From Eledone cirrhosa (taxonomy: Eukaryota > Mollusca > Cephalopoda > Octopoda > Eledonidae): a stretch of DNA of 64,000 nucleotides. The notes beneath the pieces are model-generated. The model did not search any database. It saw only the letters and a list, made by a program, of their open reading frames with translations, and was not told where the DNA came from. Of the stretch, positions 1-10,539 are shown piece by piece. The stretch's first letter is position 1, and the number at the start of each line of letters is the position of its first letter. The stretch spans positions 115,020,439-115,084,438 of the forward strand of contig OZ024742.1 in the NCBI GenBank assembly GCA_964016885.1. Reading direction: 5' to 3'. The position numbers and the translations under genes are program-made.

Positions 1-240
1 GGACTAACGGAATAGTATAGAGAGAGAGAGGAAGGGGGAAGAGGTAGGAATTAGAGTGACAAACTGAGATGGAGGGAGGGGTAGAGGTGGAAGGATTATT
101 TGCTCAGTTTTGATAGCAGGCTTCATGTCGTGGAATGTAGTGAGTTAAAGAGAATTAAATTGATCATAGTGGGAGGGATGGATAGAGAGGGAGAGAGAGA
201 GGGGGAGATATAAAGAGATAAATATATATATATATATGTA
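1..240. repeat. GA-rich low-complexity tract
   Basis: Purine-rich (GA)n and GGGA runs dominate, ending in a short TA run around 222-246. The open frame on the complement is only the translation of this tract. No gene is seen. Confidence 0.85.
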
Positions 241-310
241 TATATATTTCGTTTCTGAATTTCTCTAGCAGGATTCTTTATCTGAAAACGTGTGTTGAAA
301 CCGATATTGT

Positions 311-480
<170 letters not shown>

Positions 481-937
481 TAAAATAACAGATTAAAGTT
501 TAAGCAAAGAATCGCTACTTTCACCCTTAACGGGATATTCTGAAACTAACAAAGTCAATCTGTAAACGCAGAACTGGATATTTCAAAAAACGTTGCAACC
601 GGAGGAAGACAGGAAGACGATACTTTGGTTCGTGGAAACGTTCGCTGGCAAAGAACGGGAAAAAACGAATAATACGTCATTAAAAGGAGCGGTGAAAAAC
701 AATTACGCGCAAAGAGAGAACCACGTGCAGGTATAAAAGAGGTCGTAGACTAATGTCACTTAGGTGGTGCATAGAGACGTTCTCTGGCAATGAACGAAAA
801 AACGAAGATAATAAGTCATATGTGGAGCGTGGAGAACAATAGCACGCAAAGACAAAACCACGTAAATGGTATAGCAGAAGTCGTAGACTAAAATTCTAAC
901 TAGGAGACCTACATAGGGCCTACATAGGGCCTACATA

Positions 938-1270
938 GTGTTAACCGCCAATAATTTCAAGCAGCGTCTTTACATGCATACCCATTCTTTTCGTTACCCT
1001 CTAAGAAGGAATATAACGTCACTTTCAGCTTATATCTGGTGGCTAAAAGACAACCACACCCAATATAAGTTACACTGGGAGATCCTAGCTAGGGCTAGAT
1101 CGTATAACGGAAATAAAAGACCATGTGACCTCTGCGCCGCTGAGGCCCTGGAACTACTCTACGCCCCAGAGCACATCTTAAACAAAAAATCTGAGGCAAT
1201 TTCGGCTTGTAAACATAAATTGCACACAACTTTCCTGTATTACAGCCCCACGTTATACCCTAACGGATAG
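938..1270 (+). pseudogene. PLE GIY-YIG endonuclease, C-terminal part
   Basis: The open stretch encodes the second half of a PLE GIY-YIG endonuclease. It has an FKQRL..H.HSFRYP segment (the arginine helix after YIG), then LSAYIWWLKDN, the KLHWEIL strand, a CDLC pair and an NKKSE..SACKHK tail. The same order occurs in the ENs of copies A, C, D, E and G. The GIY and YIG strands, the linker and the RT are missing, so it is 5'-truncated. The first ATG is not a genuine start. The tryptophan of HWEI is intact here, whereas copies C and G have TGA at that position. Just upstream (908-936) are three short CCTACATAG repeats. The coding sense matches the downstream tail. Confidence 0.8.
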
Positions 1271-1833
1271 TACGATCTATACGTGGATATTTAACGTCCT
1301 GATGTGGGAGGTAAGTATATGTTTTGTTTATTCCTTTACATATTTGCATAGGTAAGTATATATTAACTGTATGTTTTGTGAAGGTTGTATACCTTCTCAT
1401 ACGTATATTTGATTGTTATGGCGTATAATTTATATATATTCTGGTATTTAGGATTTGGCTATGTGTATACAGGAGTTTTGCGTCTGCGTGAGTATGCAGG
1501 TTCGTACGTATGGTGGGTGTGTGTATATGTGTACTTCTTGTTTTAGTTGACTTACGTCTGCGAACATTAGTGTATTTATATGTAGGTATGTGTGTGCGCT
1601 TGTTATATACGTATTTATTTACTTATATACGTTTATATAATTATTTATTTATTTGTACACAAGCATACACACACACACACATATTTATATGTGCGTGGTT
1701 GTATACCTATGGTAAGGTTTTGCGTATGTTTGTGTATGTACGTATTTGTTTGCGTGTATGTATTTATTTATTTCTATTACTTCTGTATTGTATTTATTTA
1801 CTTTGTTCTTAACTCTGTAGCGGAGATTCATTT
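1271..1833 (+). other. 3' spacer of fold-back element 1
   Basis: A T/G-rich stretch with repeated GTGTATGTA-like words and no credible gene. It is alignable by eye with 45690-45835 before another copy of the right arm, so it belongs to the element's 3' non-coding region. Confidence 0.6.
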
Positions 1834-2197
1834 GGTCTCCTAGTTAGAATTTTAGTCTACGACTTCTGCTATACCATTTACGTGGTTTTGTCTTTGCGTG
1901 CTATTGTTCTCCACGCTCCACATATGACTTATTATCTTCGTTTTTTTCGTTCATTGCCAGAGAATGTCTCTATGCACCACCTAAGAGAACATTAGTCTAC
2001 TACCTATTTTATACCTGAACGTGGTTCTGTCTTTGCGCGTAATTGTTTTTCACCGGTCCTTTTAATGACATATTATTCGTTTTTTCCCGTTCTTTGCCAG
2101 CGAACGTTTCCACGAACCAAAGTATCGTCTTCCTGTCTTCCTCCGGTTGCAACGTTTTTTGAAATATCCAGTTCTGCGTTTACAGATTGACTTTGTT

Positions 2198-2248
2198 AGT
2201 TTCAGAAGATCCCGTTAAGGGTGAAAGCAGCGATTCTTTGCTTAAACT
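2198..2248 (+). ncRNA. Hammerhead-like core, variant CAGAAGA (fold-back family 1)
   Basis: Seen in sequence: stem I AGTTT (2198-2202) with AAACT (2244-2248); core CAGAAGA 2203-2209; stem II CCC/GGG with loop GTTAA; GAAA 2223-2226; stem III AGCA/TGCT (2226-2229/2239-2242) with a 9-nt loop; then T at the cleavage position. The layout is a type I hammerhead, but A replaces the conserved U of CUGANGA. A copy at 51833 has a fourth stem II pair (ACCC/GGGT). Activity is doubtful. It may be an ancestral ribozyme or a convergent fold. Confidence 0.45.
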
Positions 2249-2376
2249 TTAATCTGTTATTTTGATAAATATTTGGTCTACGGTTCTTATATATTTGATA
2301 TATATTTATCCTTATCGAGCACTCTTTGGATTTTAGTCATCAATATTATTATTATTACTATTATTATTATTATTAT

Positions 2377-2383
<7 letters not shown>

Positions 2384-2414
<31 letters not shown>
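2384..2414. repeat. (TA)n microsatellite
   Basis: A short TA run right after the TTATTATTACTA tail of fold-back element 1. Confidence 0.9.
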
Positions 2415-2416
<2 letters not shown>

Positions 2417-2483
2417 CGTTATTCCGGGTTGAATCGGAGGTAACCACAGTAAGTAAGGTACTCAATACATAGCAGAGTATAAC
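2415..2483 (-). repeat. 5' part of the ribozyme family also seen at 60747-60850
   Basis: The reverse complement reads TACTCTGCTATGTATTGAGTACC and then a TTACTTACTGTGG segment, matching 60785-60830 on the plus strand. It feeds into the 5' strand of ribozyme stem I at 2484, so the two ribozyme strands come from inverted copies of one family. Confidence 0.7.
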
Positions 2484-2562
2484 AGTTTTAATATAGATGA
2501 GATTCCTGATGATTTCTAATGAATGAAACAGTTCTAGTCCTGTAGAATCTCATCTATATTAA

Positions 2563-2566
<4 letters not shown>
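2484..2566 (+). ncRNA. Type I hammerhead ribozyme with 22-bp perfect stem I
   Basis: Stem I strands 2484-2505 and 2545-2566 are perfectly complementary. Core CTGATGA is at 2506-2512; stem II (TTC/GAA, loop TAAT, flanking T-T) at 2513-2524; GAAA at 2525-2528; stem III CAG/CTG with an 8-nt loop at 2529-2542, closed by the A-T pair 2528/2543; then A2544 at the cleavage position. All conserved core bases are present. The weak point is the T-T in place of the usual G-C closing stem II. Cleavage is predicted after 2544. PLE pseudo-LTRs are known to encode hammerheads. It is flanked downstream by (TA)n. Confidence 0.8.

Positions 2567-2629
<63 letters not shown>
2567..2629. repeat. (TA)n microsatellite
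   Basis: About 60 bp of TA between the hammerhead and PLE copy A. Confidence 0.97.
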
Positions 2630-2632
<3 letters not shown>

Positions 2633-2891
2633 TTAAGGGTACTATTTATGGTTATGTATGCAATAAAAACTTTAATGGTAATATATTATATATACACAAA
2701 CCCTAAATAGTGAGAGATAGTCATTAATTACTATCCTATTACCAGTAAGATAAATAGCTCAATGTAATAACATCAGTTGTTTTACAGAGCAGTTTTATAG
2801 AGATTACAGTAATCAAAGTTCAGTTTAAGTCATTTATTTGCTTACAATTGTTTCCTCCAAACCGAGGTTTGAGTTCTTCGGAGCAACTATT
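2630..2891 (-). repeat. Pseudo-LTR of PLE A, 3' copy
   Basis: Matches 6877-7136 in the same orientation and 54486-54738 more distantly. It contains the hammerhead-like core at 2838-2888 near its inner edge. Confidence 0.88.
2838..2888 (-). ncRNA. Hammerhead-like core in PLE A pseudo-LTR (variant CCGAAGA)
   Basis: On the minus strand: TTGCT, core CCGAAGA, stem II CAAAC/GTTTG with a short CTCG loop, GAAA, stem III CAATTG, T, A, then AGCAA pairing with TTGCT for stem I. Only U4 (here C) and the stem II closing pair depart from consensus. The loop-less self-complementary CAATTG stem III resembles minimal PLE hammerheads thought to act as dimers. Other copies are at 7087-7136, 7414-7467 and 54690-54738. 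Confidence 0.5.
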
Positions 2892-4427
2892 TATAACATA
2901 CTTGACCTCCTTTTCAACCCAAGAGACACATAAAACATATGTGCATATTGATCGACAGTGGGGTGACATTCATCAAATGATATAGCATGGCAATTTACAT
3001 ATAAAGATTACAGGATAAAAATAAAATAAAAACAAGAGTGAAAATAAAGATAAACATGAAGCGTTGGCAGTCTATGAAGATAAAGCAAGAGGAAAGCTTA
3101 GAGTAGTCAGTGTATGAAACAATCTCCCGTGTAGCATGCACGCGTGTCTTATCTATACATGATTAGAGTGCGTCAGAATGATATTTGCAGGGTCAGGCAG
3201 TTGAAGCAGGTAATCGATCTTATTATGTAGGCTGAATTATTAAGTCATTTATTCTCATACATCTGTATGATATACACTCTCGGATACGGGGAAACACCAA
3301 AATATCAAAAACATCAAAAACCTTCAACATACTATAAACCTTATTGTATCGTAGGCAAGGCCGTACCACTGTCCTTGCTCACACCACCACACACATAATC
3401 CATGAGACGCAATATATATATAGAGAACACGCGTCTATCGTATAATTCGCGGTGGTTCAGCATATAGTCAAGCTATAAACGGTATCCAGTCGGTTCTTAA
3501 TTAATATATCATGCTGTCCAGATTCCGGAAGTGCCTGAATGACTAAGGGGAATTAATGCGTAAGGGGAGATAACTAGCTAGTTATCTTAGTTACAATACT
3601 ATGCTAAACTACATTAATGGTGATTCAAATACGTGCCCATCATGTGAAGTTATAACTAATATCTAGAGTATGTTACCCATTTATAGGTTAGAGAGTTGTC
3701 CATTAAGAAGTACAGGGTGTATATATTAGGATGATTACCATCCATTAATTAAGGGGTGTCATATCTGAACGTTCTATAAGAGGAGTCAGACTCTCAAGTC
3801 ACTGCTCCATGCAAATGTAATATAACAGTAGGACCTGGTATGGTCCCACTATTATATATGCCACCCGGTAGGCTCCGGGTCATTGCCTGCCTGCATCTCC
3901 AGTAAATCTTCGGTATGGTCCGGAGGTCCAATCTCTCATATAAATGCACTAGTCTGGCCATCAAGCAATAGACAACCCCCGTCTCAAATATAAATCAATT
4001 ATGTATCACATCTACAAGCTAGAGTGGAGTCTATTAATAGGTACTAAAGGAGTCCACATCAAGATGATTACGTGCATAACTCATTGAACTGATCGCTTAC
4101 AGTATATAATCACTTAACAATACGATTATCTATCTAATCATCAATCTATCTCTTGGTGGTATTCCATGCACAGGACTATGCTATCGCAACCAGTACCGTG
4201 TCCCCAATTTATACTAATCTTATATTTGTGCAATGCAGAATAAGTAGTCCACGGTCGAGATATCAGTATTAGAGGTACAAGGGGGTATTCCCAGGGTAGG
4301 TGGTACTAAAATGCTGTCAGTATTATCTTTAGAGTATAGAGATGGGTGTGGATGTGAGGTGTAAGGTGTGCTACTGATGTTAATTGCTAGGGGTGGTGCC
4401 GGTTCCAGTCTGACATTATTATATATA

Positions 4428-6832
4428 GGGTTTAAAGTTTTGGAACGAGTGTCGGAAGCGGTGTTGGCAATTTGCGAACACTTCTGATTTTTTATTAAGG
4501 AGATTATGTTTAGAGAAGATGATAGTATGGGTCTCTAGTAGACAGAGGTTACAAAATGTATCAGGTGGTTTGTACTATGTTGCACTACCTACCACTTCCC
4601 ATTTAAGTGTATATATATTATTTTTAGTTTTTAGATAGTGTATGTAGCTAGGTAGTGAAGTGGAGTTGGCTAGACTGTGTTTTCAGAAGAGCTGTTAGTT
4701 GTGACTGTACATGAGTATATGATATCCTTGGTTAAGCATTTTTTATCTAAAGGGCAGGTTCTACTTGATCTACAGTTACAATTACTCTGGGTGCTAGTCT
4801 GCCGGTTACTATGCTGTGTAGAAGTTTGGATGTTAGCTATAGGGTTATTGTTATGCGGGTTGAGGTACGCAGCGTTAATGTTTACACTAGTGCAATTACT
4901 ATTATTTCCATTGATATTATGGTTATTTGTTATAATGTTACTTTGACTGTTATTTTGAGTGTTATTTTGAAGGTTTATCGACCGTTGTGGTTTAGTTTGT
5001 TGGAAGTAAGAATTAACTTTTCTTTTATTTGTACTAGCTATGTGGTAAGCTAAGTTAGGCGTAGTAGAGTATGAGATCTTAATAGTGTTTTTGTTTAAAA
5101 GGCCGTGGTACCTGTGGCCGGATGGGAAGTGTTTATCTAGTAGTGAGAAGAAAGCCCTAGGAAGGTTGGTAGAGACGTTTAAATTGAAAGGAGGGTTGAC
5201 AAATGTATTATTTGTTCTTCTATTTCTGATTTTATGTCTGGTGATTTGTTTCCTTTAATGTTCCTATGGTCATTTCTGTGGTGCGGGTTACTCTTGTTGT
5301 TACAATCCCTATTAGTGTGTGTGCAGTAGCTATTCCTATTATTAAATTTTCCCATGGACATGTTGTGTGAAATGATGTTGTAGCTTTGTGTTTTTGTAGG
5401 TAGGAACTCTATCCCTGTATTATGGCCTGATCTAGCTAATGCCTGATTATAATACTGCGAGTTATTGTTAAATGTGTTTATGTCATAAGATAGATTAGAG
5501 ATTCTATTAGATACTCCCTTAGAGATAGAGTTCAATATAGATTTAGGGTGGTTAGACTTGGTATCTACGTAGATGAGTTTTTCATTAGGTTTGTGGAAAG
5601 GTGCATATATCATTGAGTCTAAGTAGAGTGTGGCGTCTAGGAAGTGACGTTTTTGGTGTTTTTGTCCATGGTAATACTAAGGTTAAAGTTTTTGAATGTT
5701 TTGTGCAATAGTTTTCTAGTCCTTTCTATATTGAATTTTTTATAGTCTATAAGTAGAAGTGCATCGTCGCGATACAAACCACCGCTGAGGTACGGAAGTT
5801 CCCTGTGGATTAGGTTAAGTAAGTATAGGCCAACCAAATCAGTGACCTGCGCCGAGTCACTAGACCCCATAGTAATGTCGAAGTTGTTTTGCGTATCCTT
5901 GCGGGTCCATAATTGGTCCTCAAAGGTGATTATTGTTTTACGGGCCGCAAGTATGACATCAATCTGGGGTCTAGTCAAATCACTATTGTCCATGGCCATT
6001 ATAAGTGCCTTATTTAGTAGGATAGGGGTAATAGAGGTGTAGTAAGAGTTGATATCAAATTGAATAAATTTGTTATCCTTGTTATCTATGATATTTTTGA
6101 ACCATTCAATCAGCTCACCCGTATTTCCCCATTGCTTATGGTAAATCTTGTGTTTAATCTGTGGGATGATTTTGTCTAGGATCTTTTTACTGATAATGCC
6201 AATGTCAGACCTGGAGGGGCAGATTAGTCTAATCGAGGGGTTGCTAATGAAGTCTACCTTATGGTCCTTCAGAGAGAATCTAGGGGGGTTTGGGGTGTAA
6301 GGTTGTGTATGTCTCTGGAGCCCTAGCTTGGATACTATATTATAGCCTTCCATATTAATATCTTCTAAGTTTTTCATAGTGGTTTTCTTGTAGCTTTTAT
6401 GTAGTTCATTATATATAAACTTTCTATACGTATTATAATCTAGGCTGTATATGTTATTAGTTTTGTCGGCATGTACAAAAATGTTACTACTAGTTTTGAA
6501 GTCATTAATAGAGGTGCTAAGTTTGTTTAAGAAGGTGTTGTTTTTATTATGGTGTTTTTTGTATTTAATGTTTTTAACTAGTTTAATTAGGTCGTTTTCG
6601 AAGAGGTTTAGTAGTGTGTTATGAGGGGGCTTCTAAATGTTTTAAAGCCGAAGGAGTCAAATTTGTTGGTGTTATTATCCTTGCCAGATTTGTTTCTATC
6701 ATAATGGAATGTCCTCCATCTCACTCTATTGATAAAGGAGTTTACACTGTTGATGAACAACTTTTCATATGTATTTTTGGTTGGTAAAGGTATATTCTTG
6801 GTTGACATAGGGAGTTGGTCTTTGATCAGCAT
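4428..6832 (-). pseudogene. PLE A reverse transcriptase / GIY-YIG endonuclease, frameshifted
   Basis: Reading down the minus strand: an N-terminal region from the ATG at 6832 with VRWRTFHYD and GFKTFRSP; a frameshift near 6610; then HADKTNNIYSLD, RFSLKDHKVDF and the IRLICPSRSDIG block; RT motif A FDINSYYTSI; motif B DITMGSSDSAQVTDLVG; motif C LYRDDALLL with both aspartates intact; a frameshift near 5640; thumb PFHKPNEKL..SNHP; a frameshift near 5210; FSLLDKHFPSGHRYH; and CNCRSSRTCPL, the zinc-type knuckle before EN. In the endonuclease, IIYSCTV is followed directly by the SLPSYIHYLK segment, so the YIG strand and arginine helix are deleted. The end is CNLC...NKKSE..ANCRHR, then stops. It is nearly full length, with a C-terminal EN as in canonical PLEs. 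It would act in target-primed reverse transcription but is dead here. Confidence 0.9.
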
Positions 6833-6876
6833 GCTGGTAATTTATGGTATATCAGCTTAACAAAATGGAGCAGTTA

Positions 6877-7136
6877 TTAGTATTAAGGGTACTATTTATG
6901 GTTATGTATGCAATAAAACCTTTAATTGTAATATATTATATATACACAAACCCTAAATAGTGAGAGATAGTCATTAATTACTATCCTATTACCAGTAAAT
7001 AAATAGCTCAATGTAATAACATCAGTTGTTTTACAGAGCAGTTATATAGAGATTACAGTAATCAAAGTTCAGTTTAAGTCATTTATTTGCTTACAATTGT
7101 TTCCTCCAAACCGAGGTTTGGATTCTTCGGGGCAAC
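6877..7136 (-). repeat. Pseudo-LTR of PLE A, 5' copy
   Basis: A direct repeat of 2630-2891, differing by a few substitutions and one short indel. It ends at the hammerhead-like core (7087-7136), exactly where the inverted fragment begins. Confidence 0.88.
7087..7136 (-). ncRNA. Hammerhead-like core, second pseudo-LTR copy
   Basis: Same arrangement as 2838-2888. Here stem II is a 7-bp TCCAAAC/GTTTGGA with loop CTCG, and GAAA then CAATTG follow. Stem I is weakened to TTGCC. Confidence 0.45.
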
Positions 7137-7137
7137 T

Positions 7138-7498
7138 AATCATGTATAGATAAGACACGCGTGCATGCTACACGGGAGATTGCTTCATACACTGACTACT
7201 CTAAGCTTTCCTCTTGCTTTATCTTCATAGACTGCCAACGCTTCATGTTTATCTTTATTTTCACTCTTGTTTTTATTTTATTTTTATCCTGTAACCTTTA
7301 TATGTAAATTGCCATGCTATATCATTTGATGAATGTCACCCCACTGTTGATCAATATGCACATATGTTTTATGTGTCTCTTGGGTTGAAAAGGAGGTCAA
7401 GTATGTTATAAATAGTTGCTCCGAAGAACCCAAACCTCGGTTTGGAGGAAACAATTGTAAGCAAATAAATGACTTAAACTGAACTTTGATTACTGTAA
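7138..7498 (+). repeat. Inverted fragment of PLE A 3' region with hammerhead-like core
   Basis: Reverse complement of about 2817-3170. It carries the plus-strand hammerhead-like core at 7414-7467 (TTGCT, CCGAAGA, stem II CCAAAC/GTTTGG, GAAA, CAATTG, TA, AGCAA). Together with 7087-7136 it makes an inverted pair of ribozyme-like motifs about 300 bp apart. Confidence 0.8.

Positions 7499-7566
<68 letters not shown>
7499..7566. repeat. (CT)n then (TA)n microsatellite
   Basis: A CT run (7500-7525) passes into TA (7526-7566). It bounds the PLE A inverted fragment. Confidence 0.95.
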
Positions 7567-7572
<6 letters not shown>

Positions 7573-7801
7573 GATAAAGATAATAATGACAAAAATAAAA
7601 ACAAAGAAGGGAGTGAGGAAGAAGAAAAGAAAAGATAGCCAAGAAGGGGAGGGAAGGAAGGAAGAAAACGAAGAAGTAGAATAGGAATGAGGGAGAAGAG
7701 AGAGATATATGCATTCGTTGTGTGTGTAATTAAAAGGGTTTAGGTACAACAAGAGGGTATAAAGTCTATGTATATGCAGTTTGTCAGTTGGTAGTAAGAG
7801 G
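7567..7801. other. Purine-rich stretch, no gene seen
   Basis: GAAG and GGGA-rich sequence. The apparent minus-strand frames are pyrimidine-tract translations. It is probably the 3' flank of PLE B. Confidence 0.6.
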
Positions 7802-10080
7802 TTAAGGGTTCGTTTTGTAGTGCGAAAACTTCTCTTTGAGTCTATGGTTACAAAAAATTAATCTTTCGATTTTATTGTTGAGTAACCTATTCTTCGAACT
7901 CAAGATGTGGAACAGCGCAAGGTCGTATAATCGACAGCTTTTCATACCACTCCGATATGGGGGCGCGTTCGATAATTGTTTCCACTTCAGGGTGTATTGA
8001 TGGTTACTTTCCCTCAGTTTAAATGTATTCCCAGTCGCTTCGATGTAATACGATTTCTGGATGTCTGATTCTACTGTGCATTGGTAAACCATGTTAGACT
8101 GTATACATTCATTATGTAATGGACAGGTTTCAGGTAGTTGGCAGTTACAATTCTTGTCATGGGCAACTTTGGCATTATTGGTGGGATGCGATGCCTGTAC
8201 AAGTGTGTTACGTTTTGTTTGCCTATTAGCGGGTGGTTGTGTATTAGATATTCTGTTGTGTTCGGTGGTGATTGTTTTGTTATTGTTGTAAATTTGCGTT
8301 TTGGTGTTGTTATGTATGTATCTTTTTAGCGTTAAGCATCTTAATGTATTCCTCTATATTTGGTGCCGTGGAGTAAGATAGTCTAATAGATTTTGTGTTA
8401 AGGATTTTGCTGTATCTATGTGAATCTGGAAAGTGCTTATTTATTATTCTAAAGAAGGTAGAGGGTAGGTTAGTACTAATAGAGGTGTTAAATATGGGGT
8501 TATACCAAATATATTTTCTACTGCGTGACTTGTTTGATTTCGATGTTGTATTTATATTTGCCGTATACTTTACAGTCCTATGCGTAAGTGAGCGTGTGCG
8601 TGTGTTACCGGAGTTTGTGTTATGCGTGTTCGTTTGTGCTTCACGGAGGTTTTCATCTATATATTCTACTCTATCTAAGTGGCCTGCCTTGTCTAATGTG
8701 GTATTGTAGTATTCTGCATGTTCTTCGAAGATGTGTCGGTTAGACGAGAGGCGGGAGATCCTAATGGGTATGCTGCGTGGAATGGATTTAATTATGGATA
8801 GTGGGTGGTTTGAGTTACAGTTGATGTATGCTAAGTTTTCATTAATCTTGTGAAAAGGTCTTATAAGTCCCGTATTTAGTTTAAGCGTCGCGTCTAGAAA
8901 GTTAAGTGTGTTAGTGCTATAATCATACGTTATGCTAAGGCCTAGTTTTCCGAGAGTCTTTCTAATATTCTTACGGAGTCTTTCTATGCTCTGGTTATTA
9001 AGGTTCTTAACTAGGAGAAGGGCGTCGTCTCTGTAGATTCCACCGTGAAGGTTGCTAAACTCACTTTGTAAACTCTGGGCTATGTAAATACCTACTAAAT
9101 CTGTGACTTGAGCCGAGTCGTTAGCCCCCATCGTGATGTCAAAGTTATGTAATCTATCCTTACGTTCCCAATAGGCGTTTTCAAATTTAATTATTGTTTT
9201 CCTCCCAGCTAATATGATTTTTATCTCGTCGTCTGTTATGTCAGAATTGGCTCTGGCGAATGCTAAGGTTTTATCCAAGGTGTTGGGGGATATAGATGAG
9301 TAATAATCGTTAATGTCAATTTGTATAAATTTAGATACTTCTTTGTTAGCTATATTGTTAAACCACTGAATTGTTTCGGTAGCGTTACCCCATAGTTTAA
9401 TCACTAGTTTATTCTTCATTTGTGCTATCACTCTGTGTAATATATGTTTACTAATTTTTCCGATGTCCGATTAGGACGGGCATATAAGTCTAATTGTGGG
9501 GTTATAATCAAAATTTACCTCATGGTCCTTGAGGTTAAATGTGGGGTACATGGCCTAAGTGGCTCCGTTCTGTCGTCTATTCCTAGGTGTTTGACTATAT
9601 TGTGTGCTTCGTTGTTGATGTTTATCAGTGCCGCCTCATTAGATTTTTGGATTCCCTATGTAATTCCTTCCGTATGAAGCTATTGTATGTATTTACATCC
9701 ATCGTATACACATTTGATGTTTTGTCCGCTTTGACAATAATTCCATTGGTGGTTTGCAGCTTTTTTAGGAATGTATTCATGTCATTCTGGAGTTTATTAT
9801 TCCTCCGCTTTTTGAATTTGATATTCATAATCATCTTCAGTAAGTCCTGTTCAAAGGCATCTAATTGAGGGCTGGTAGGTGGGTTCTTACACGATTTGAA
9901 GCCGTATGTTTCCTTGTTGTATTCCACTGTGCGACCATTACGTCCTTTGTCGAAATGGAAAGTTTTCCATCTAACTCTGCGTATAAAGTCGTTTGTTCGC
10001 TGTATCATCCCGAGGCTATAATCCTTTCTCCGAGGTATAGGAGTGTTCTTTAGGAACATACCTATGTAATGCTTTTCCAT
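7802..10080 (-). pseudogene. PLE copy B reverse transcriptase / GIY-YIG endonuclease
   Basis: The minus-strand order is canonical. The N-terminal region starts MEKHYIGMF with VRWKTFHFDKG (10080-9625). A stretch with FNLKDHEVNF and RLICPS follows and is cut by an in-frame TAA at about 9474 (PS-stop-SD), plus a further break near 9555. The main RT piece, 9431-8310 (373 codons), has motif A QIDINDYYSSI, motif B DITMGANDSAQVTDLVG, an intact YRDD in GGIYRDDALLLV, thumb PFHKINENLAY and FRIINKHFPDSHRY. Next come CNCQLPETCPL and the endonuclease (8092-7802), which starts VYQCTV, keeps YIE for YIG and TFKLR, then jumps to the YTLKWKQL strand. The arginine helix and the LIWxLKD segment are deleted, as in copy A. 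The C-terminal NNKIERLIFCNHRLKEKF is intact. This is the best-preserved RT in the window but non-functional. Confidence 0.9.
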
Positions 10081-10127
10081 AGTAGTACCGTATGTTTAGG
10101 TGGTTGCTCGACCGATAGGAGCCTGTA

Positions 10128-10456
10128 GTTAGAGAAGCAAACAATTGTTTATTGTGATCCAGTGCTTGGTTAAGAAAGCCTGTTTCATGGATGGTTTCAA
10201 CGTACGGTTAGGGGTAACTCCACAAGGTTGTAAGAATTCCGTTCAATCTTGGAGTATAAAGTATAACGGTCGTAAATACCTGGATAAAATCCTCCTCTTA
10301 ATGCTTACCTGTGTTTTCAATTTTATACTTTATACTCCAAGATTGAACGGAATTCGTACAAACTTGTGGAGTTACGCCTAACCATACGTTGAAACTATCC
10401 ATGAAACTGGCTTTCTTAACCAAGAACTGGATCACAATAAGCAATTTATTGCTTCT

Positions 10457-10461
<5 letters not shown>
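10128..10461. repeat. Long hairpin, ~137-bp imperfect arms
   Basis: Arms about 10128-10265 and 10324-10461 are reverse complements with scattered mismatches. A 58-nt spacer holds unrelated sequence. The right arm runs straight into (TA)n. It separates PLE B (minus) from PLE C (plus). I did not find a clear ribozyme core in it. Confidence 0.85.

Positions 10462-10533
<72 letters not shown>
10462..10533. repeat. (TA)n microsatellite
   Basis: Pure TA between the long hairpin and PLE C. Confidence 0.97.

Positions 10534-10539
<6 letters not shown>

Larger units (their letters stand above)
481..2383 (+). mobile_element. Fold-back element 1, PLE-derived, with ~429-bp inverted arms
   Basis: Arm 481-909 is the near-perfect reverse complement of 1834-2262. 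The right side alone carries a further ~120-nt tail (2263-2383) ending in (TTA)n and then TA. The same tail closes other copies at about 12152-12225, 19962-20053, 41703-41808, 46262-46358 and 50192-50283. Between the arms lie a GIY-YIG endonuclease remnant and a T/G-rich spacer. (TA)n flanks both ends. Long inverted ends with partial copies are known in Penelope-like elements. I infer a PLE copy joined to an inverted copy of its own 3' end. Confidence 0.8.
2630..7498 (-). mobile_element. Penelope-like element copy A with pseudo-LTRs and an inverted 3' fragment
   Basis: Direct repeats 2630-2891 and 6877-7136 are near-identical pseudo-LTRs. Between them on the minus strand are the RT-EN coding remnant (6832 down to about 4428) and a ~1.5 kb non-coding 3' region (2892-4427) in which I see no gene. 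Beyond the 5' pseudo-LTR, 7138-7498 is the reverse complement of about 2817-3170. A pseudo-LTR plus an inverted partial copy is the classical PLE insertion layout. TA borders the low-coordinate side, and CT then TA borders the other. A diverged non-coding relative lies at 54486-56311. Confidence 0.88.

Noticed and set aside
7474..7752. Minus-strand frame with apparent membrane segment
   Set aside because: Runs through CT/TA microsatellite and a purine tract; no conservation signs.
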